DNA of 64,000 nt from JAFDWR01 sp038216655. Its GTDB lineage: Bacteria; Armatimonadota; Fimbriimonadia; Fimbriimonadales; Fimbriimonadaceae. Position numbers and translations under genes: made by a program. Position 1 is the stretch's first letter; every line of letters starts with the position of its first letter. Shown here one piece after another: positions 7,673 through 16,873 of the stretch. The DNA lies in assembly GCA_038216655.1 (NCBI GenBank), contig JBBQPZ010000006.1, forward strand, positions 62,001 through 126,000, in the 5' to 3' direction. The notes under the pieces are model-generated. The model had not been told where the DNA came from and did not search any database. It worked only from the letters and a program-made list of their open reading frames with translations.

Positions 7673-8285
7673 TTTGCGAATCGGCCCTCGTCGTCGAGAG
7701 TCCGGCGATGAGACCGGAAGGTGCTAGACCGATAGGCAATTGTACCGCACGTCGGGCATATCCGGAAGCCCTTTCCGATGCGGTTGTCAATACTGGCAAC
7801 CAGGCACTCGGCGGCAGGTTCGGACCCTTGGGCGAATCGAGCAATCGCAGCCGCACTTTCGAGATCGAAACGAGCCCCATCACCCGAGAATCACGGGACA
7901 GTGCAAGGTTGTCACCGAGAACGAAAATGAAGCCATTCGGAACGTGGGACCACCGAAGCGGCATCTTCGTATCGAACTTCCCGTCCGCCGGAATCCCCAC
8001 TTCACGCCAGATTCCGATCGGCAGCCTCGCCTCCAGAATCCGGTCCCCCGGCAACTGGACGATCCGCTTGACGATCGGGCCCTCGTCGGTGTCGATCACC
8101 ACGACGTCGCCATGCGCCAGGTCCACGGGACTCGTCTCCGCCAGGGCAAACGTCCCGTCGTGGTAGGAAGGCTCCATCGAGCGCCCGGTCACCCGCACGA
8201 CTCGGTAGGGTTGTAGCGTGATCGCGGTCGCGAACGCCACGAGGGACGTCAGGAACAGGCTTCGGCGCAGGGCGGATTTGATCAC
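7617..8285 (-). CDS. lepB: Signal peptidase I
   Basis: Type I signal peptidase, which removes signal peptides at the outer face of the inner membrane. The protein has 222 residues, with an N-terminal membrane anchor (about 9-25), the catalytic serine in GRSMEPS (about residue 36), the general-base lysine in IVKRIVQLPGD (about 73), and the box GDNLALSRDSR. The last about 60 residues do not look like LepB and run over the start of the TfoX gene, so the 3' end may be a late extension. Start is GTG 8285 with TACGGT (RC of 8291-8296) 5 nt upstream. Confidence 0.92.
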   Translation of the reverse strand: MIKSALRRSLFLTSLVAFATAITLQPYRVVRVTGRSMEPSYHDGTFALAETSPVDLAHGDVVVIDTDEGPIVKRIVQLPGDRILEARLPIGIWREVGIPADGKFDTKMPLRWSHVPNGFIFVLGDNLALSRDSRVMGLVSISKVRLRLLDSPKGPNLPPSAWLPVLTTASERASGYARRAVQLPIGLAPSGLIAGLSTTRADSQNGLPTAALRADDEGRRGL

Positions 8286-8419
8286 AACGAACCGTATCGC
8301 CGATCATAAGCGCGGGATTCCAAGGCCGAATCATATGTTCTAAACTGTCTGGCCCGGTTCCCGACATCTTCTAAAATGTCAAACCACGGCGGACCAAGGC
8401 CCCAGTGGCCGACGAGCGG

Positions 8420-8425
8420 TAACCT
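8420..8425 (+). promoter_or_regulatory. Start-proximal -10 box (TAACCT) for polA
   Basis: TAACCT preceded by GG, then 6 nt, then ATG of polA. The identical GGTAACCT with a 6-nt spacer precedes the endonuclease IV gene (56266-56271). No Shine-Dalgarno lies between box and start. Confidence 0.65.
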
Positions 8426-8431
8426 CTGACG

Positions 8432-11050
8432 ATGAATTCGAAGCGGCTCGTCATCATCGACGGCTACGCCCTGCTCTATCGCGCATTCTTTGCCACGCGC
8501 TATCTGAGCACGAGCGATGGACGACCCACGAACGCGCTGTTCGGGTTCACCCAGATGCTCTTTCACATTCTGGAGAACGTCAAACCCGACGCGATCGTGG
8601 TCGCCTTGGACGCGCCGGGAAAGACCTTCCGCCACGCGGAGTACTCCGAATACAAGGGAACCCGTCGCGAGACTCAGCCCGAACTGAAGTCCCAGTTCCC
8701 AATCACCCGCGACCTCCTCACCTCACTGGGTATCCCGCAGGTCGAAGTCACCGGATTCGAGGCGGACGACGTCGTTGGCACCATCTCCAGGCTCGCGGAA
8801 GAGAACGGTTACGACACGATCATCGTGACGGGCGATCTGGACGCCCTTCAACTCGTCGACGCTTGCGTCAGCGTAATGACCCCCCGCACCGGAGTCACGG
8901 AGACCGTGACCTACACTCCAGACGCGGTACGCGGACGCTACGGGTTCGGTCCCGAGTTCATTGCCGACTTCAAGGCACTCAAAGGCGACACCAGCGACAA
9001 CATCCCCGGCGTCCCAGGAATCGGCGATAAGGGCGGGGCGGAGTTGATCGCCGAGTTCGGCACGATCGAGGAAATGCTCGCCCGCTTCGACGAGATCCCG
9101 CCCAAGTACGCCAAGAAGATGGAACCCGTGAAGGAGCAGATGGTCAAGAGCAAGTGGCTCGCGACGATCAAGCGCGATGTGCCGCTCGAGTACGACTTCC
9201 GTCCGTTCGTCCTGAACCAGAACCAAATTGCCGCCGCCCACGTGATGCTCGAATCCCTCGAGATGAAGGCGCTGGCCAAGCGGTGCCTGAGCGTGCTCGG
9301 CAAATATTCCGAGGGTCGCGAACATCCGAAGGAGATCAACCCATTCCACGCCGCGGCGATGGTCGAGGAGAACGAGGTCATCGAAGTCAAGCTCGAGGTG
9401 GTCTCCAGCTATCCTGAGTTACTTAGTTTTGTCGGCGAGAACAACTTCGCCGCGCTGTGGGTCGCGGCTCCCCCGGCCAATTTGCTCGATCAGCCAGAAC
9501 CCATCTCCTACATTGCGGTCGGGCGTCGGGTGGCAAGAGCACCGGCGGCGGTCGCAAGCCAGCTACTGGCGGAGCATCCAAATCGGGCCATTCTGCACGA
9601 CTCCAAGAAGCTGTTCAAGGGCATCGGCATGACCCCCGCTACGCCCTACTTCGATGCGATGCTCGCGGGATACGTCTTGCAGTCCGGTCGGTCGTCCTAC
9701 ACGCTGGCAGATCTGGTTCAGGGCTACCTGGACGTAGCACCGCCTACATTAGCCGAGCAAATGGCCGCCGCCCTCTACGAGCTAGAGTCGGTGCTTCGAG
9801 CGAGACTGGAAAAGGAGGCGCAGACTCATGTCTTCGCCAACATCGAACTCCCGCTCGTGCCGATTCTCGCCGCCATGGAGACCCTCGGCATCAAGGTTCA
9901 ACGCGAGGGCCTTCAGGAATTCTCCAAGACGCTTGAGACCGCAATCGAATCCACAACCCTAAAGATCTACGAACTCGCCGGCGAGACCTTCAACATCGGT
10001 TCTCCAAAACAGCTCGGAGAAGTGCTTTTCGAGAAGATGATGCTCCCGGGGGCGCAGAAGACCAAGACCGGATACGCGACTGGAGCCGAAATCCTGCAGC
10101 TGGTGCCTCACGAGATCGCCCGCGAGATCCAATCCTGGCGCGAACTCAGCAAGCTCAAGTCGACCTACGCCGACTCCTTGGAGAAGCTGATCCAAGCGGA
10201 CGGCCGAATTCACACGACCTACAACCAGACCGTTGCCGCGACGGGTCGGATCTCCAGCAACGATCCGAACCTCCAGAACATCCCGATCCGCACCGAACTC
10301 GGCCGCGGCATCCGGCGCGCCTTCGTTGCCGACGGGGGCTACTCGCTTCTGAGCCTCGACTACTCGCAGATCGAGCTCCGGATCCTCGCCCACATGTGCG
10401 GCGAACCCGCGCTGGTTCAGGCCTTCACCGATCGAATCGATGTTCACACCGTGACCGCCCAGCACATGTTCGGCCTTGGCTCCGAACCCGCCTCGAAGGA
10501 GCAGCGTCGCTACGCGAAGATGCTCAACTACGCCGTTTTGTACGGAGTGACAGACTTCGGGCTCGCTAACCAGCTAGGCGGAGGTTTTAGTCGGTCCGAG
10601 GCTAAGGAGCTGATCACCGTCTACAACGAACGCTTCCCTAGCGTCAAGGACTTCACCCGCCTCATGGTCGCGGAGGCCAAGGCAAAGGGGTTTACCACCA
10701 CCATGACCGGACGGCGGCGCTATTTCCCCGACATCCACGCGGCGAAGATGCAGGAGCGCCAGTACGCCGAGCGCCAAGCCATGAATGCGCCGCTGCAAGG
10801 CTCCGCGGCGGACATGATCAAGCTCGCGATGATCGACGTCAACAAGTTGCTCAAGATGCGGCAGTCCCGGATGCTACTCAATGTCCACGACGAGTTGGTC
10901 TTCGAGATCACGGAGGCAGATCGAGACTTGATCGAGCCGATTCGCATCGCGATGGAGACCGCTCTTCCCTTGAACGTGCCGGTGGAAGTCGACGCGAAGA
11001 TTGGCCCGAACTGGAACGAGATGACGCCGATTCTACGAGCGGGTGACTAA
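8432..11050 (+). CDS. polA: DNA polymerase I
   Basis: 872 residues, the usual Pol I size, used in Okazaki fragment maturation and excision repair. Residues 1-300 form the 5'-3' exonuclease (acid cluster EADDVV, TGDLDALQL, GDTSDNIPGVPGIG). Residues about 320-480 correspond to the 3'-5' exonuclease fold but lack the DxE catalytic motif (FAALWVAA where it should be), so proofreading is probably lost, as in Thermus Pol I. The polymerase domain has motif A DYSQIELRI (about 642), motif B RRYAKMLNYAVLYG (about 691) and motif C VHDELVFE (about 816). The 3' end overlaps the convergent DUF2156 gene by 18 nt. Confidence 0.98.
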   Translation: MNSKRLVIIDGYALLYRAFFATRYLSTSDGRPTNALFGFTQMLFHILENVKPDAIVVALDAPGKTFRHAEYSEYKGTRRETQPELKSQFPITRDLLTSLGIPQVEVTGFEADDVVGTISRLAEENGYDTIIVTGDLDALQLVDACVSVMTPRTGVTETVTYTPDAVRGRYGFGPEFIADFKALKGDTSDNIPGVPGIGDKGGAELIAEFGTIEEMLARFDEIPPKYAKKMEPVKEQMVKSKWLATIKRDVPLEYDFRPFVLNQNQIAAAHVMLESLEMKALAKRCLSVLGKYSEGREHPKEINPFHAAAMVEENEVIEVKLEVVSSYPELLSFVGENNFAALWVAAPPANLLDQPEPISYIAVGRRVARAPAAVASQLLAEHPNRAILHDSKKLFKGIGMTPATPYFDAMLAGYVLQSGRSSYTLADLVQGYLDVAPPTLAEQMAAALYELESVLRARLEKEAQTHVFANIELPLVPILAAMETLGIKVQREGLQEFSKTLETAIESTTLKIYELAGETFNIGSPKQLGEVLFEKMMLPGAQKTKTGYATGAEILQLVPHEIAREIQSWRELSKLKSTYADSLEKLIQADGRIHTTYNQTVAATGRISSNDPNLQNIPIRTELGRGIRRAFVADGGYSLLSLDYSQIELRILAHMCGEPALVQAFTDRIDVHTVTAQHMFGLGSEPASKEQRRYAKMLNYAVLYGVTDFGLANQLGGGFSRSEAKELITVYNERFPSVKDFTRLMVAEAKAKGFTTTMTGRRRYFPDIHAAKMQERQYAERQAMNAPLQGSAADMIKLAMIDVNKLLKMRQSRMLLNVHDELVFEITEADRDLIEPIRIAMETALPLNVPVEVDAKIGPNWNEMTPILRAGD

Positions 11051-12091
11051 CCTTCGGGCTTCCTCGCGTACTGCGCGCCCCAAACCGGCACCGGCGGCCA
11101 AGATCGGCGAGCGTTCGGTGAACGCCGCTGCGATCGCGTAGAGAGTTCGAAACCTGAACGGCTGGCCGGTCGAGATCGCGTAGACGGGCTCCCAGTTTTC
11201 GGGGTGGAACTTGTCTTTGAACCAGTCCAGCCCATCGAAGTTATAGAACCTACGCCCATGGGCTCGAACCCAACGCGACAGCCCTCCTAGCCAGCGCGGA
11301 TTGCTCGGCAAGCCCTCATCCCGGCTGCGCAGAGAGAGAGGAACGATTCCCATCGTGAGGTACCCCGCTCGCTCCGCGGCGACCGCCCGAACCGCGGTAT
11401 CGATCATGAGCTCCACGGTCCCATTTGGAGCGTCATTGCCGCGAATGAACTGCTCGGTCAACCAACCGTTCCGCACTGGGATAGGTGAGAGAACGGTGAA
11501 CCCGACCGGAGTTCCGGCTCGCTCGGCGACAAAGACCCGCTTCCCCTCAAGGTCGGTCAGCGTTTCGGGCTCGACGAGAAAGTGGAGGGGCGGAAGGCCC
11601 CGATGCGACAGCCATTCTTCGAGACACCGATGGAGGTCCAGTGATCGCTCGGCTTGGTCAAATCTCCATTCCCGGACCGCGACTCCCTTATTGCGTGCGC
11701 GATGAAGCTGGGCGCGAAGCATGCGGTCTCCCTCGATGCTATTCACCCATTCACCGGGCAACCAAACCGGCTGGGCACCGAGGGAGGCGAACGAGTACCC
11801 CCCCGCTTCCCACGCGTAGTCGCGCATCCGCGCCTCCGCACCGAAGTAGCAGACTCTAGGGCCGAGATCCCTTTCGAACGCGGACACGACCGCTGGGAGG
11901 TCCTCAAGGGCACATACAGGAGCTCCCGCCACCATCGTCACGCCTACCTTGCGTACGTAGCCAACGACTGCCTGACGGTCCGGCGAGAACCAATGCTGGA
12001 TACCCGGGTTGACGAGTTGGAAGCAGGTCGTATTCCAGCCGAACTGCCGGAGTAGCTTCCTGATCTCGTCGTGGTCGCCGTTGGGATTCAT
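11033..12091 (-). CDS. DUF2156 (MprF C-terminal-like) acyl-transfer domain protein
   Basis: 352 residues from ATG 12091 (MNPNGDHDEIRKLLRQFGWN). The sequence follows the tandem GNAT-like DUF2156 fold found as the cytosolic C-terminal domain of MprF lysylphosphatidylglycerol synthases: ARNKGV, VGFTVLSPI, LTEQFIRG, and the C-terminal YNFDGLDWFKDKFHP...PVYAI. No flippase-like membrane domain is attached, so this is the soluble half alone. Whether it transfers an aminoacyl group to lipid or peptide is not known. It diverges from the VOC gene with only 25 bp between start codons. Confidence 0.85.
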   Translation of the reverse strand: MNPNGDHDEIRKLLRQFGWNTTCFQLVNPGIQHWFSPDRQAVVGYVRKVGVTMVAGAPVCALEDLPAVVSAFERDLGPRVCYFGAEARMRDYAWEAGGYSFASLGAQPVWLPGEWVNSIEGDRMLRAQLHRARNKGVAVREWRFDQAERSLDLHRCLEEWLSHRGLPPLHFLVEPETLTDLEGKRVFVAERAGTPVGFTVLSPIPVRNGWLTEQFIRGNDAPNGTVELMIDTAVRAVAAERAGYLTMGIVPLSLRSRDEGLPSNPRWLGGLSRWVRAHGRRFYNFDGLDWFKDKFHPENWEPVYAISTGQPFRFRTLYAIAAAFTERSPILAAGAGLGRAVREEARRLVTRS

Positions 12092-12103
12092 CGTTGTGGC
12101 CGG

Positions 12104-12109
12104 TAATCT
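12104..12109 (+). promoter_or_regulatory. Start-proximal -10 box (TAATCT) for the VOC gene
   Basis: GGTAATCT followed by 7 nt and ATG 12117, within the 25-bp space to the divergent DUF2156 start. Confidence 0.6.
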
Positions 12110-12116
12110 GCCGCCC

Positions 12117-13061
12117 ATGGAGTTGCCAAGCGTATCCGGAATCCACCACGTCACCGCGATCTGCCGTGATGCGCAGGTCAATCTCGACTTCTACGCCGGT
12201 TTACTCGGCCTCCGACTGGTGAAGCTCACGGTCAACTTCGATGACCCGGGTGCCTACCACCTCTACTACGGCGACGGCATCGGGACCCCGGGAACGATCC
12301 TGACCTACTTCCCCTACCCCCATGGGCGTGGCTACGAACCCGGGAACGGTCAGTTCGATCACACGGCCCTCGCCGTCCCTCCGGGATCGCTTGACGCTTG
12401 GGAGGCGCGGTTCGCGAATCATGGGGTTTCGACGATTCGAACCATGAGTGCGTTCGGCGAGACCGCGCTCGAGTTCGGCGACCCCGATGGGATGGGCTTC
12501 GCCCTCGTTGAAGTTGATGGCGAGCCGCAAATCGGTTGGGAGGGGCGCACCATTCCACCCGGGATGGCGATACGAGGCGTCCATTCGGTTACGTTGGCTT
12601 CCCAAGCCTCCGCTTCACTCCACTTCGTTAGCGAAAGACTGGGACTGACGGAGGTGGGCAAGGAGGACGGAGTCGTTAGATTCACCGTGGGGTCGGGATT
12701 CATCGATGTCTGCCAGATGGACGTCGACGGCCATGGCGGTGTGGGGGGAATTCATCATGTAGCCCTCGCTACAAGCTCGGCAGAAGAGCAGCTCCACTGG
12801 CGGTCTAGCCTGGTGCAACACGGAGCGAATGTCTCGGCCGTCATGGACCGCGACTACTTCCGCTCAATCTACTTCCGTGAGCCGCGCGGCTCGTTGTTCG
12901 AAATCGCGACCATCGAGCCCGGATTTGCCGTAGATGAGGCATCGGAGGCACTTGGCAGCCAGCTTTGCCTGCCTGCGCCGTTCGAAGAGCGAAGGGAGCT
13001 GATCACGGCTTCCCTGCCTCAGATTCGACTTCCGAACGGAACCTTGATTGGAGGAGAATGA
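12117..13061 (+). CDS. mhqO: VOC-family ring-cleaving dioxygenase (MhqO-like)
   Basis: 314 residues containing two vicinal-oxygen-chelate modules. Metal-ligand candidates are His in SGIHHVTAI (about residue 10), His in GGIHHVALAT (about 213) and Glu in LFEIATIEPGF (about 263), as in LinE/MhqO extradiol dioxygenases that open hydroquinone rings. ATG 12117 gives the family-typical start MELPSVSGIHHVT. The next gene overlaps the stop (ATGA) and is an MhqD-like hydrolase, the same pairing as in Bacillus quinone-detoxification operons. Substrate here is inferred, not shown. Confidence 0.88.
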   Translation: MELPSVSGIHHVTAICRDAQVNLDFYAGLLGLRLVKLTVNFDDPGAYHLYYGDGIGTPGTILTYFPYPHGRGYEPGNGQFDHTALAVPPGSLDAWEARFANHGVSTIRTMSAFGETALEFGDPDGMGFALVEVDGEPQIGWEGRTIPPGMAIRGVHSVTLASQASASLHFVSERLGLTEVGKEDGVVRFTVGSGFIDVCQMDVDGHGGVGGIHHVALATSSAEEQLHWRSSLVQHGANVSAVMDRDYFRSIYFREPRGSLFEIATIEPGFAVDEASEALGSQLCLPAPFEERRELITASLPQIRLPNGTLIGGE

Positions 13062-13663
13062 TGGATCTCGGGTTCAAACACACCTGCCTCGCCGGCACTG
13101 CGGGTCGCGTCGTTCTCGCCTTACATGGCACAGGAGGCGATGAACATGATCTCGTGCCCCTTGCCCAGACCCTCGCCCCTGGGGCGGCCATCTTGTCGCC
13201 CCGCGGTCGCGTCAACGAAAGCGGATCGAATCGGTTCTTCCGTAGGTTGTCAGAAGGGGTGTTCGACCTTGACGACCTCAAACTTCAAACCGATGCGTTG
13301 GCCGACTTCGTCGGGCTTGCCGCGCGAGAATATGGGTTCGGGCTCGAGAACGTGACCGCCGTCGGTTTCTCGAACGGGGCCAACATCGCCGCCGCGTTGA
13401 TGCTCCTTCGGCCCGAGGTCCTCCACGAAGCGATCCTGATCCGCGCGATGGTGCCGCTGGAGCCGGAGCTTGGGGCCAATCTTCACTCGAAGCGAGTGCT
13501 GATCTTGAGTGGCGAACACGACCCACTTGTTCCCCATGACGATGTGGACCATCTCGCCGAGATGCTCCGAGCGAGGGGTGCCGACGTAACCCACAACTAC
13601 CTGCCGACCGGTCACCAGCTCACGCGTCAAGACATCGGCATCGCGACCGAGTGGCTCGCCTAA
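13058..13663 (+). CDS. mhqD: Phospholipase/carboxylesterase-family hydrolase (MhqD-like)
   Basis: 201-residue alpha/beta hydrolase. Oxyanion region LHGTGGDEHDL, nucleophile elbow GFSNGA (Ser about 110), Asp in SGEHDPLVP and His in PTGHQL. Start ATG 13058 (or 13061) overlaps the VOC stop and follows a GGAGGAG, so translation is coupled. In Bacillus, MhqD belongs to the catechol/2-methylhydroquinone response operon; the preserved neighbour here supports a shared role in quinone or ring-fission product handling. It converges on the caspase gene, with the last bases overlapping (13660-13663). Confidence 0.88.
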   Translation: MMDLGFKHTCLAGTAGRVVLALHGTGGDEHDLVPLAQTLAPGAAILSPRGRVNESGSNRFFRRLSEGVFDLDDLKLQTDALADFVGLAAREYGFGLENVTAVGFSNGANIAAALMLLRPEVLHEAILIRAMVPLEPELGANLHSKRVLILSGEHDPLVPHDDVDHLAEMLRARGADVTHNYLPTGHQLTRQDIGIATEWLA

Positions 13664-16600
13664 CCCTTGGTGATGACAATCGGGAAGTCCTGACCGGACA
13701 GGTACGTGTCGGGAATCTGGGAGATTCCTCGATACTTCTTCGTGAGGTCGGGCACGACGTCGTTTAAGTACGAGAAGAGTTGGCCAACGGAGACCTTTCG
13801 GGATCCCGAGCCTGGAGCGGCCGCGCCGGCGAAGCCCTGCAAAATCGCGTAGGTGAACACTCCATGCCCTAGACTTTGGATCTCCGTGGCCGTTTGCGCA
13901 GGGGAAGCCGCCGCAAGTACGGCGATGCCCGTGCTTCGCGAAAGCTGGTGAATCGCCTTCTCTTCGGCCGCGCCGCGCGACTTGAACGCACTCACCGCGC
14001 CGCCGGAATAACAGGCGTCGAAGATGATCAACTGCTTCTGCGCGGGGATCGCCATGCAGAGCTCTTTCAAGCGAGATGCGGACATCCCAAGCTTGGCGAG
14101 ATCGTCGGTCCCGATCATCTTCTTGACGTCGCTCATGACCATGTAGAACTCACCCTGAGTGCCGTCATCCGGCTCGGTGACGATTCCGTGGCCGGAATAG
14201 AAGAACACGAATGCGTCGCCGGGCCTGGCTTTCGCCTTAATCCTGGCAAACGCCGCTTCGAGGTTCGCCTTAGTCGCCAGTTTGTCGACGATCTGCTCGA
14301 CGACGACATCCTTGAAGATAGTCGCCGATCGAGCCTTCAGGTCAGTGGCGATCGCGATCGAGTCAGGTTTGGCGAACCCGAGGTCGTAGGCGTCGTTGAC
14401 ATAGTCGTTGATCCCAACGGACAGAACATACAGGGTCGCCGCCGCCGTCGCGGCGTTCAGCGTGATCTTGACCTGTTGCGGAGCCGCCGTCTCGGTCCGA
14501 TCTTTATTGAAAGCGGTCGCGCGAAAAATGTTCTCGCCCGGCGATAGGAGCACATCGAACTTCTTGACGATGGCATTGTCCGAGGTTCGAGTCATCTCGA
14601 CCAGCGCACGCTGCTCATTGGAGACGAGCTTGCCGTTCTGATAGAGCGAGATCTGATCGATGCCCCCGCCCTGATCGAAGACCTTCACTTCGATCGTGGT
14701 CTGCTCCTTGTCCGAAGTTTGGTCCGATGTGGGGGTCGTGATCTGAACCCGAGGTGGCGGGAGGATCTTCTGGGTGATATCGACCTTGACCACGGGCGGA
14801 GCCTTCACGGGGTCCGCCCCCATCAACTTGACCCCCATCGAGGAGGCGTAAAGCTGGGGGACGAAGAACTGCTCAAAGAACGCGTCGAGCGGGATGGTGT
14901 TCTGGTCCTGAACCCAATGCAGTGCTTTTAAGCCCTGATCGGTCCCGTCGAACCTTCCCTTCGGGTCCACCACAACCCATTGCTTTACCGCGATGGCATA
15001 GCGGGAAGCGACCAGGCTTTTCTTTGGAACGTCCCACACGCGCGTCGCGCCATCGCGTCCACCGGTGAAGACGTTTTTTCCATCGGCGCTGTAAGCGATC
15101 GCGCGGATGTTGCGGCTTTCGGTCGGGAGTTCACCGACCTTCTCTCCCGTGTCCAGGTCGACGAAGACGGCGCCTTGCACCCAGCCTCCTAAGACAACCG
15201 TCTTACCATCGGGGCTGACGGAGCCGCAGAACACGCTGCTCGGCAGTTGCAGTGTCGCCATCGGCTTGCTTGCGCCCGACTCCCAGAGCTTGACTACGCC
15301 GTCCTTACCGGCGGTGAGGAGGTGCTTTCCGTCTCCGGCAAAGCAAAGATAGGTGATCGGGCGGGCGTTTGCCCCCTTAATGACCACCGGCGCGGAACTG
15401 CCATCGACGCTCGCCATCAGGAGATCGCCCTCACCGCTGGCCGCAGCAAGGAATTTTCCGTTCGGCGAAAACGTGGCGTAGCGACCCAATGTCCCGAGAG
15501 AAGCTACCACGCTCAAGGATCCAGTCGCCTCGCCCGCGTAGAGATCGCCCCCGTAGCCGATAACGGCGACCTTTCCACCAATCGGGCTCACCGCGACTGC
15601 GCGAAGCCAGTGCTCGGCAACCGTTTTGGGTGCCTCAGGCGAGAGGTTGGGCAACTTCCAGGTTTGGAATGCCCCGTCGGCACCCACCGAGTAGAGCTTG
15701 GACCCGTCGGGCGAGAAGGCAACCGCAGTCACGCCACCAGGATGGGCCATCACGGAGGCGAGTGGGTGCCCCGTCAATGGATCCCAGAGATGGAGATAAC
15801 CGTCGTCTGAGCCGGTCGCGCAGTAACCTTTGCTCGTAGCGAGCGCGGAGACCGCACCTGTAACTCCCCGGAAGGTCTGAACTAGCTTCTCCGAAGCGAG
15901 GTCATAAAGTTCGATTGATTGATCTGGGCGTGCCGCCGCGGCAAACTTGCGATCCCCAATCACCCGGAAGTCATCCGACGGAGTGATCTTGCGAAATGCC
16001 GAGTCTTCTTGGGTTCGCGATGCGGCACTGAAACGACCGATCCCGTCCTCGGTCCGATAATAGACCGAACTCTCAGGCCCGAAACTGACCACCACGTTGC
16101 CCAAGGGTGCCGGAAGGAACCCGTATTCCTTACGCGGATTGACGCTCACGAGCTTGACGGTACCGTCCTGAGCACGCCCGGCGAAGCGGTTGCCGTCCCC
16201 CGAGAAGTCGATATTGGTGTCGCGGGCAAAACCCGTGATCGTGCCCAGCTTCTTTGCCCCTGGCATCGAAAAGAGGGTGACTATTCCGTCTTGGGAAAGG
16301 GCCGCGAGGGTCTTCCCACCCGGAGCAAGTCGGACCGAAATGACGACGTTGGTTAGCGTCGCGATGACCTTGGATTTCTTCCCCGAACTCAAATCCCAGG
16401 CAATGACGGATGCCGCACGATCGCCCGTGAATGCCTGGTCACCAGAGAAATCAAAGCACGTGACATGGATCGGATCGGCATCCAGTGCACCCAGCTTGAT
16501 GCCTGTAGCGGCATCGTAGAACTCGACCCGATCTTCACCGCCGACGGCAAGCCGTCCAAGAGGATCGAACGCAATCGCCTTGATGTTCATATCAAGATCG

Positions 16601-16812
16601 AGCGAGCGCAGGAGGAGCCCCGAGGCAACGCTCCACACATTGACAATCCCATCTTGGTCGGCCGTCGCCAGCATCCCATGGTCTGGACTGATCGCGACAC
16701 GCCCACTCGTCCGCGGCTGTGTGGTTTGAACCACAAGGCGCGGCGGTTCCGCCCCCGCCAGTACGGCGAAGGCGAAAACGATCAGGACCAAGAGACGGCT
16801 GAATTGGGTCAT
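13660..16812 (-). CDS. Secreted WD40-repeat protein with C-terminal caspase-like peptidase domain
   Basis: 1050 residues. A signal peptide (about 1-21, cut near VLAGA-EP) is followed by a long array of WD40-like blades to about residue 610 (repeated SPDG/SADGK turns, LWDPLTG, VWDVPKK), an Ig-like beta segment (about 690-790), and a caspase/metacaspase domain opening with LYVLSVGINDY. The catalytic dyad is visible: His in FYSGHG (about 873) and Cys in DACYSGG (about 934). Bacterial caspase-WD40 fusions are usually cytoplasmic; export of this one is notable. A TATACT lies 14 nt upstream of ATG 16812. Substrate and role (turnover, death, defence) are unknown. Confidence 0.9.
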   Translation of the reverse strand: MTQFSRLLVLIVFAFAVLAGAEPPRLVVQTTQPRTSGRVAISPDHGMLATADQDGIVNVWSVASGLLLRSLDLDMNIKAIAFDPLGRLAVGGEDRVEFYDAATGIKLGALDADPIHVTCFDFSGDQAFTGDRAASVIAWDLSSGKKSKVIATLTNVVISVRLAPGGKTLAALSQDGIVTLFSMPGAKKLGTITGFARDTNIDFSGDGNRFAGRAQDGTVKLVSVNPRKEYGFLPAPLGNVVVSFGPESSVYYRTEDGIGRFSAASRTQEDSAFRKITPSDDFRVIGDRKFAAAARPDQSIELYDLASEKLVQTFRGVTGAVSALATSKGYCATGSDDGYLHLWDPLTGHPLASVMAHPGGVTAVAFSPDGSKLYSVGADGAFQTWKLPNLSPEAPKTVAEHWLRAVAVSPIGGKVAVIGYGGDLYAGEATGSLSVVASLGTLGRYATFSPNGKFLAAASGEGDLLMASVDGSSAPVVIKGANARPITYLCFAGDGKHLLTAGKDGVVKLWESGASKPMATLQLPSSVFCGSVSPDGKTVVLGGWVQGAVFVDLDTGEKVGELPTESRNIRAIAYSADGKNVFTGGRDGATRVWDVPKKSLVASRYAIAVKQWVVVDPKGRFDGTDQGLKALHWVQDQNTIPLDAFFEQFFVPQLYASSMGVKLMGADPVKAPPVVKVDITQKILPPPRVQITTPTSDQTSDKEQTTIEVKVFDQGGGIDQISLYQNGKLVSNEQRALVEMTRTSDNAIVKKFDVLLSPGENIFRATAFNKDRTETAAPQQVKITLNAATAAATLYVLSVGINDYVNDAYDLGFAKPDSIAIATDLKARSATIFKDVVVEQIVDKLATKANLEAAFARIKAKARPGDAFVFFYSGHGIVTEPDDGTQGEFYMVMSDVKKMIGTDDLAKLGMSASRLKELCMAIPAQKQLIIFDACYSGGAVSAFKSRGAAEEKAIHQLSRSTGIAVLAAASPAQTATEIQSLGHGVFTYAILQGFAGAAAPGSGSRKVSVGQLFSYLNDVVPDLTKKYRGISQIPDTYLSGQDFPIVITKG

Positions 16813-16873
16813 GGGCTGCCCACGACAGTATAACGCCGCTTAGCCCCGCGCAATTACCAGTTAAATGCCGTTG

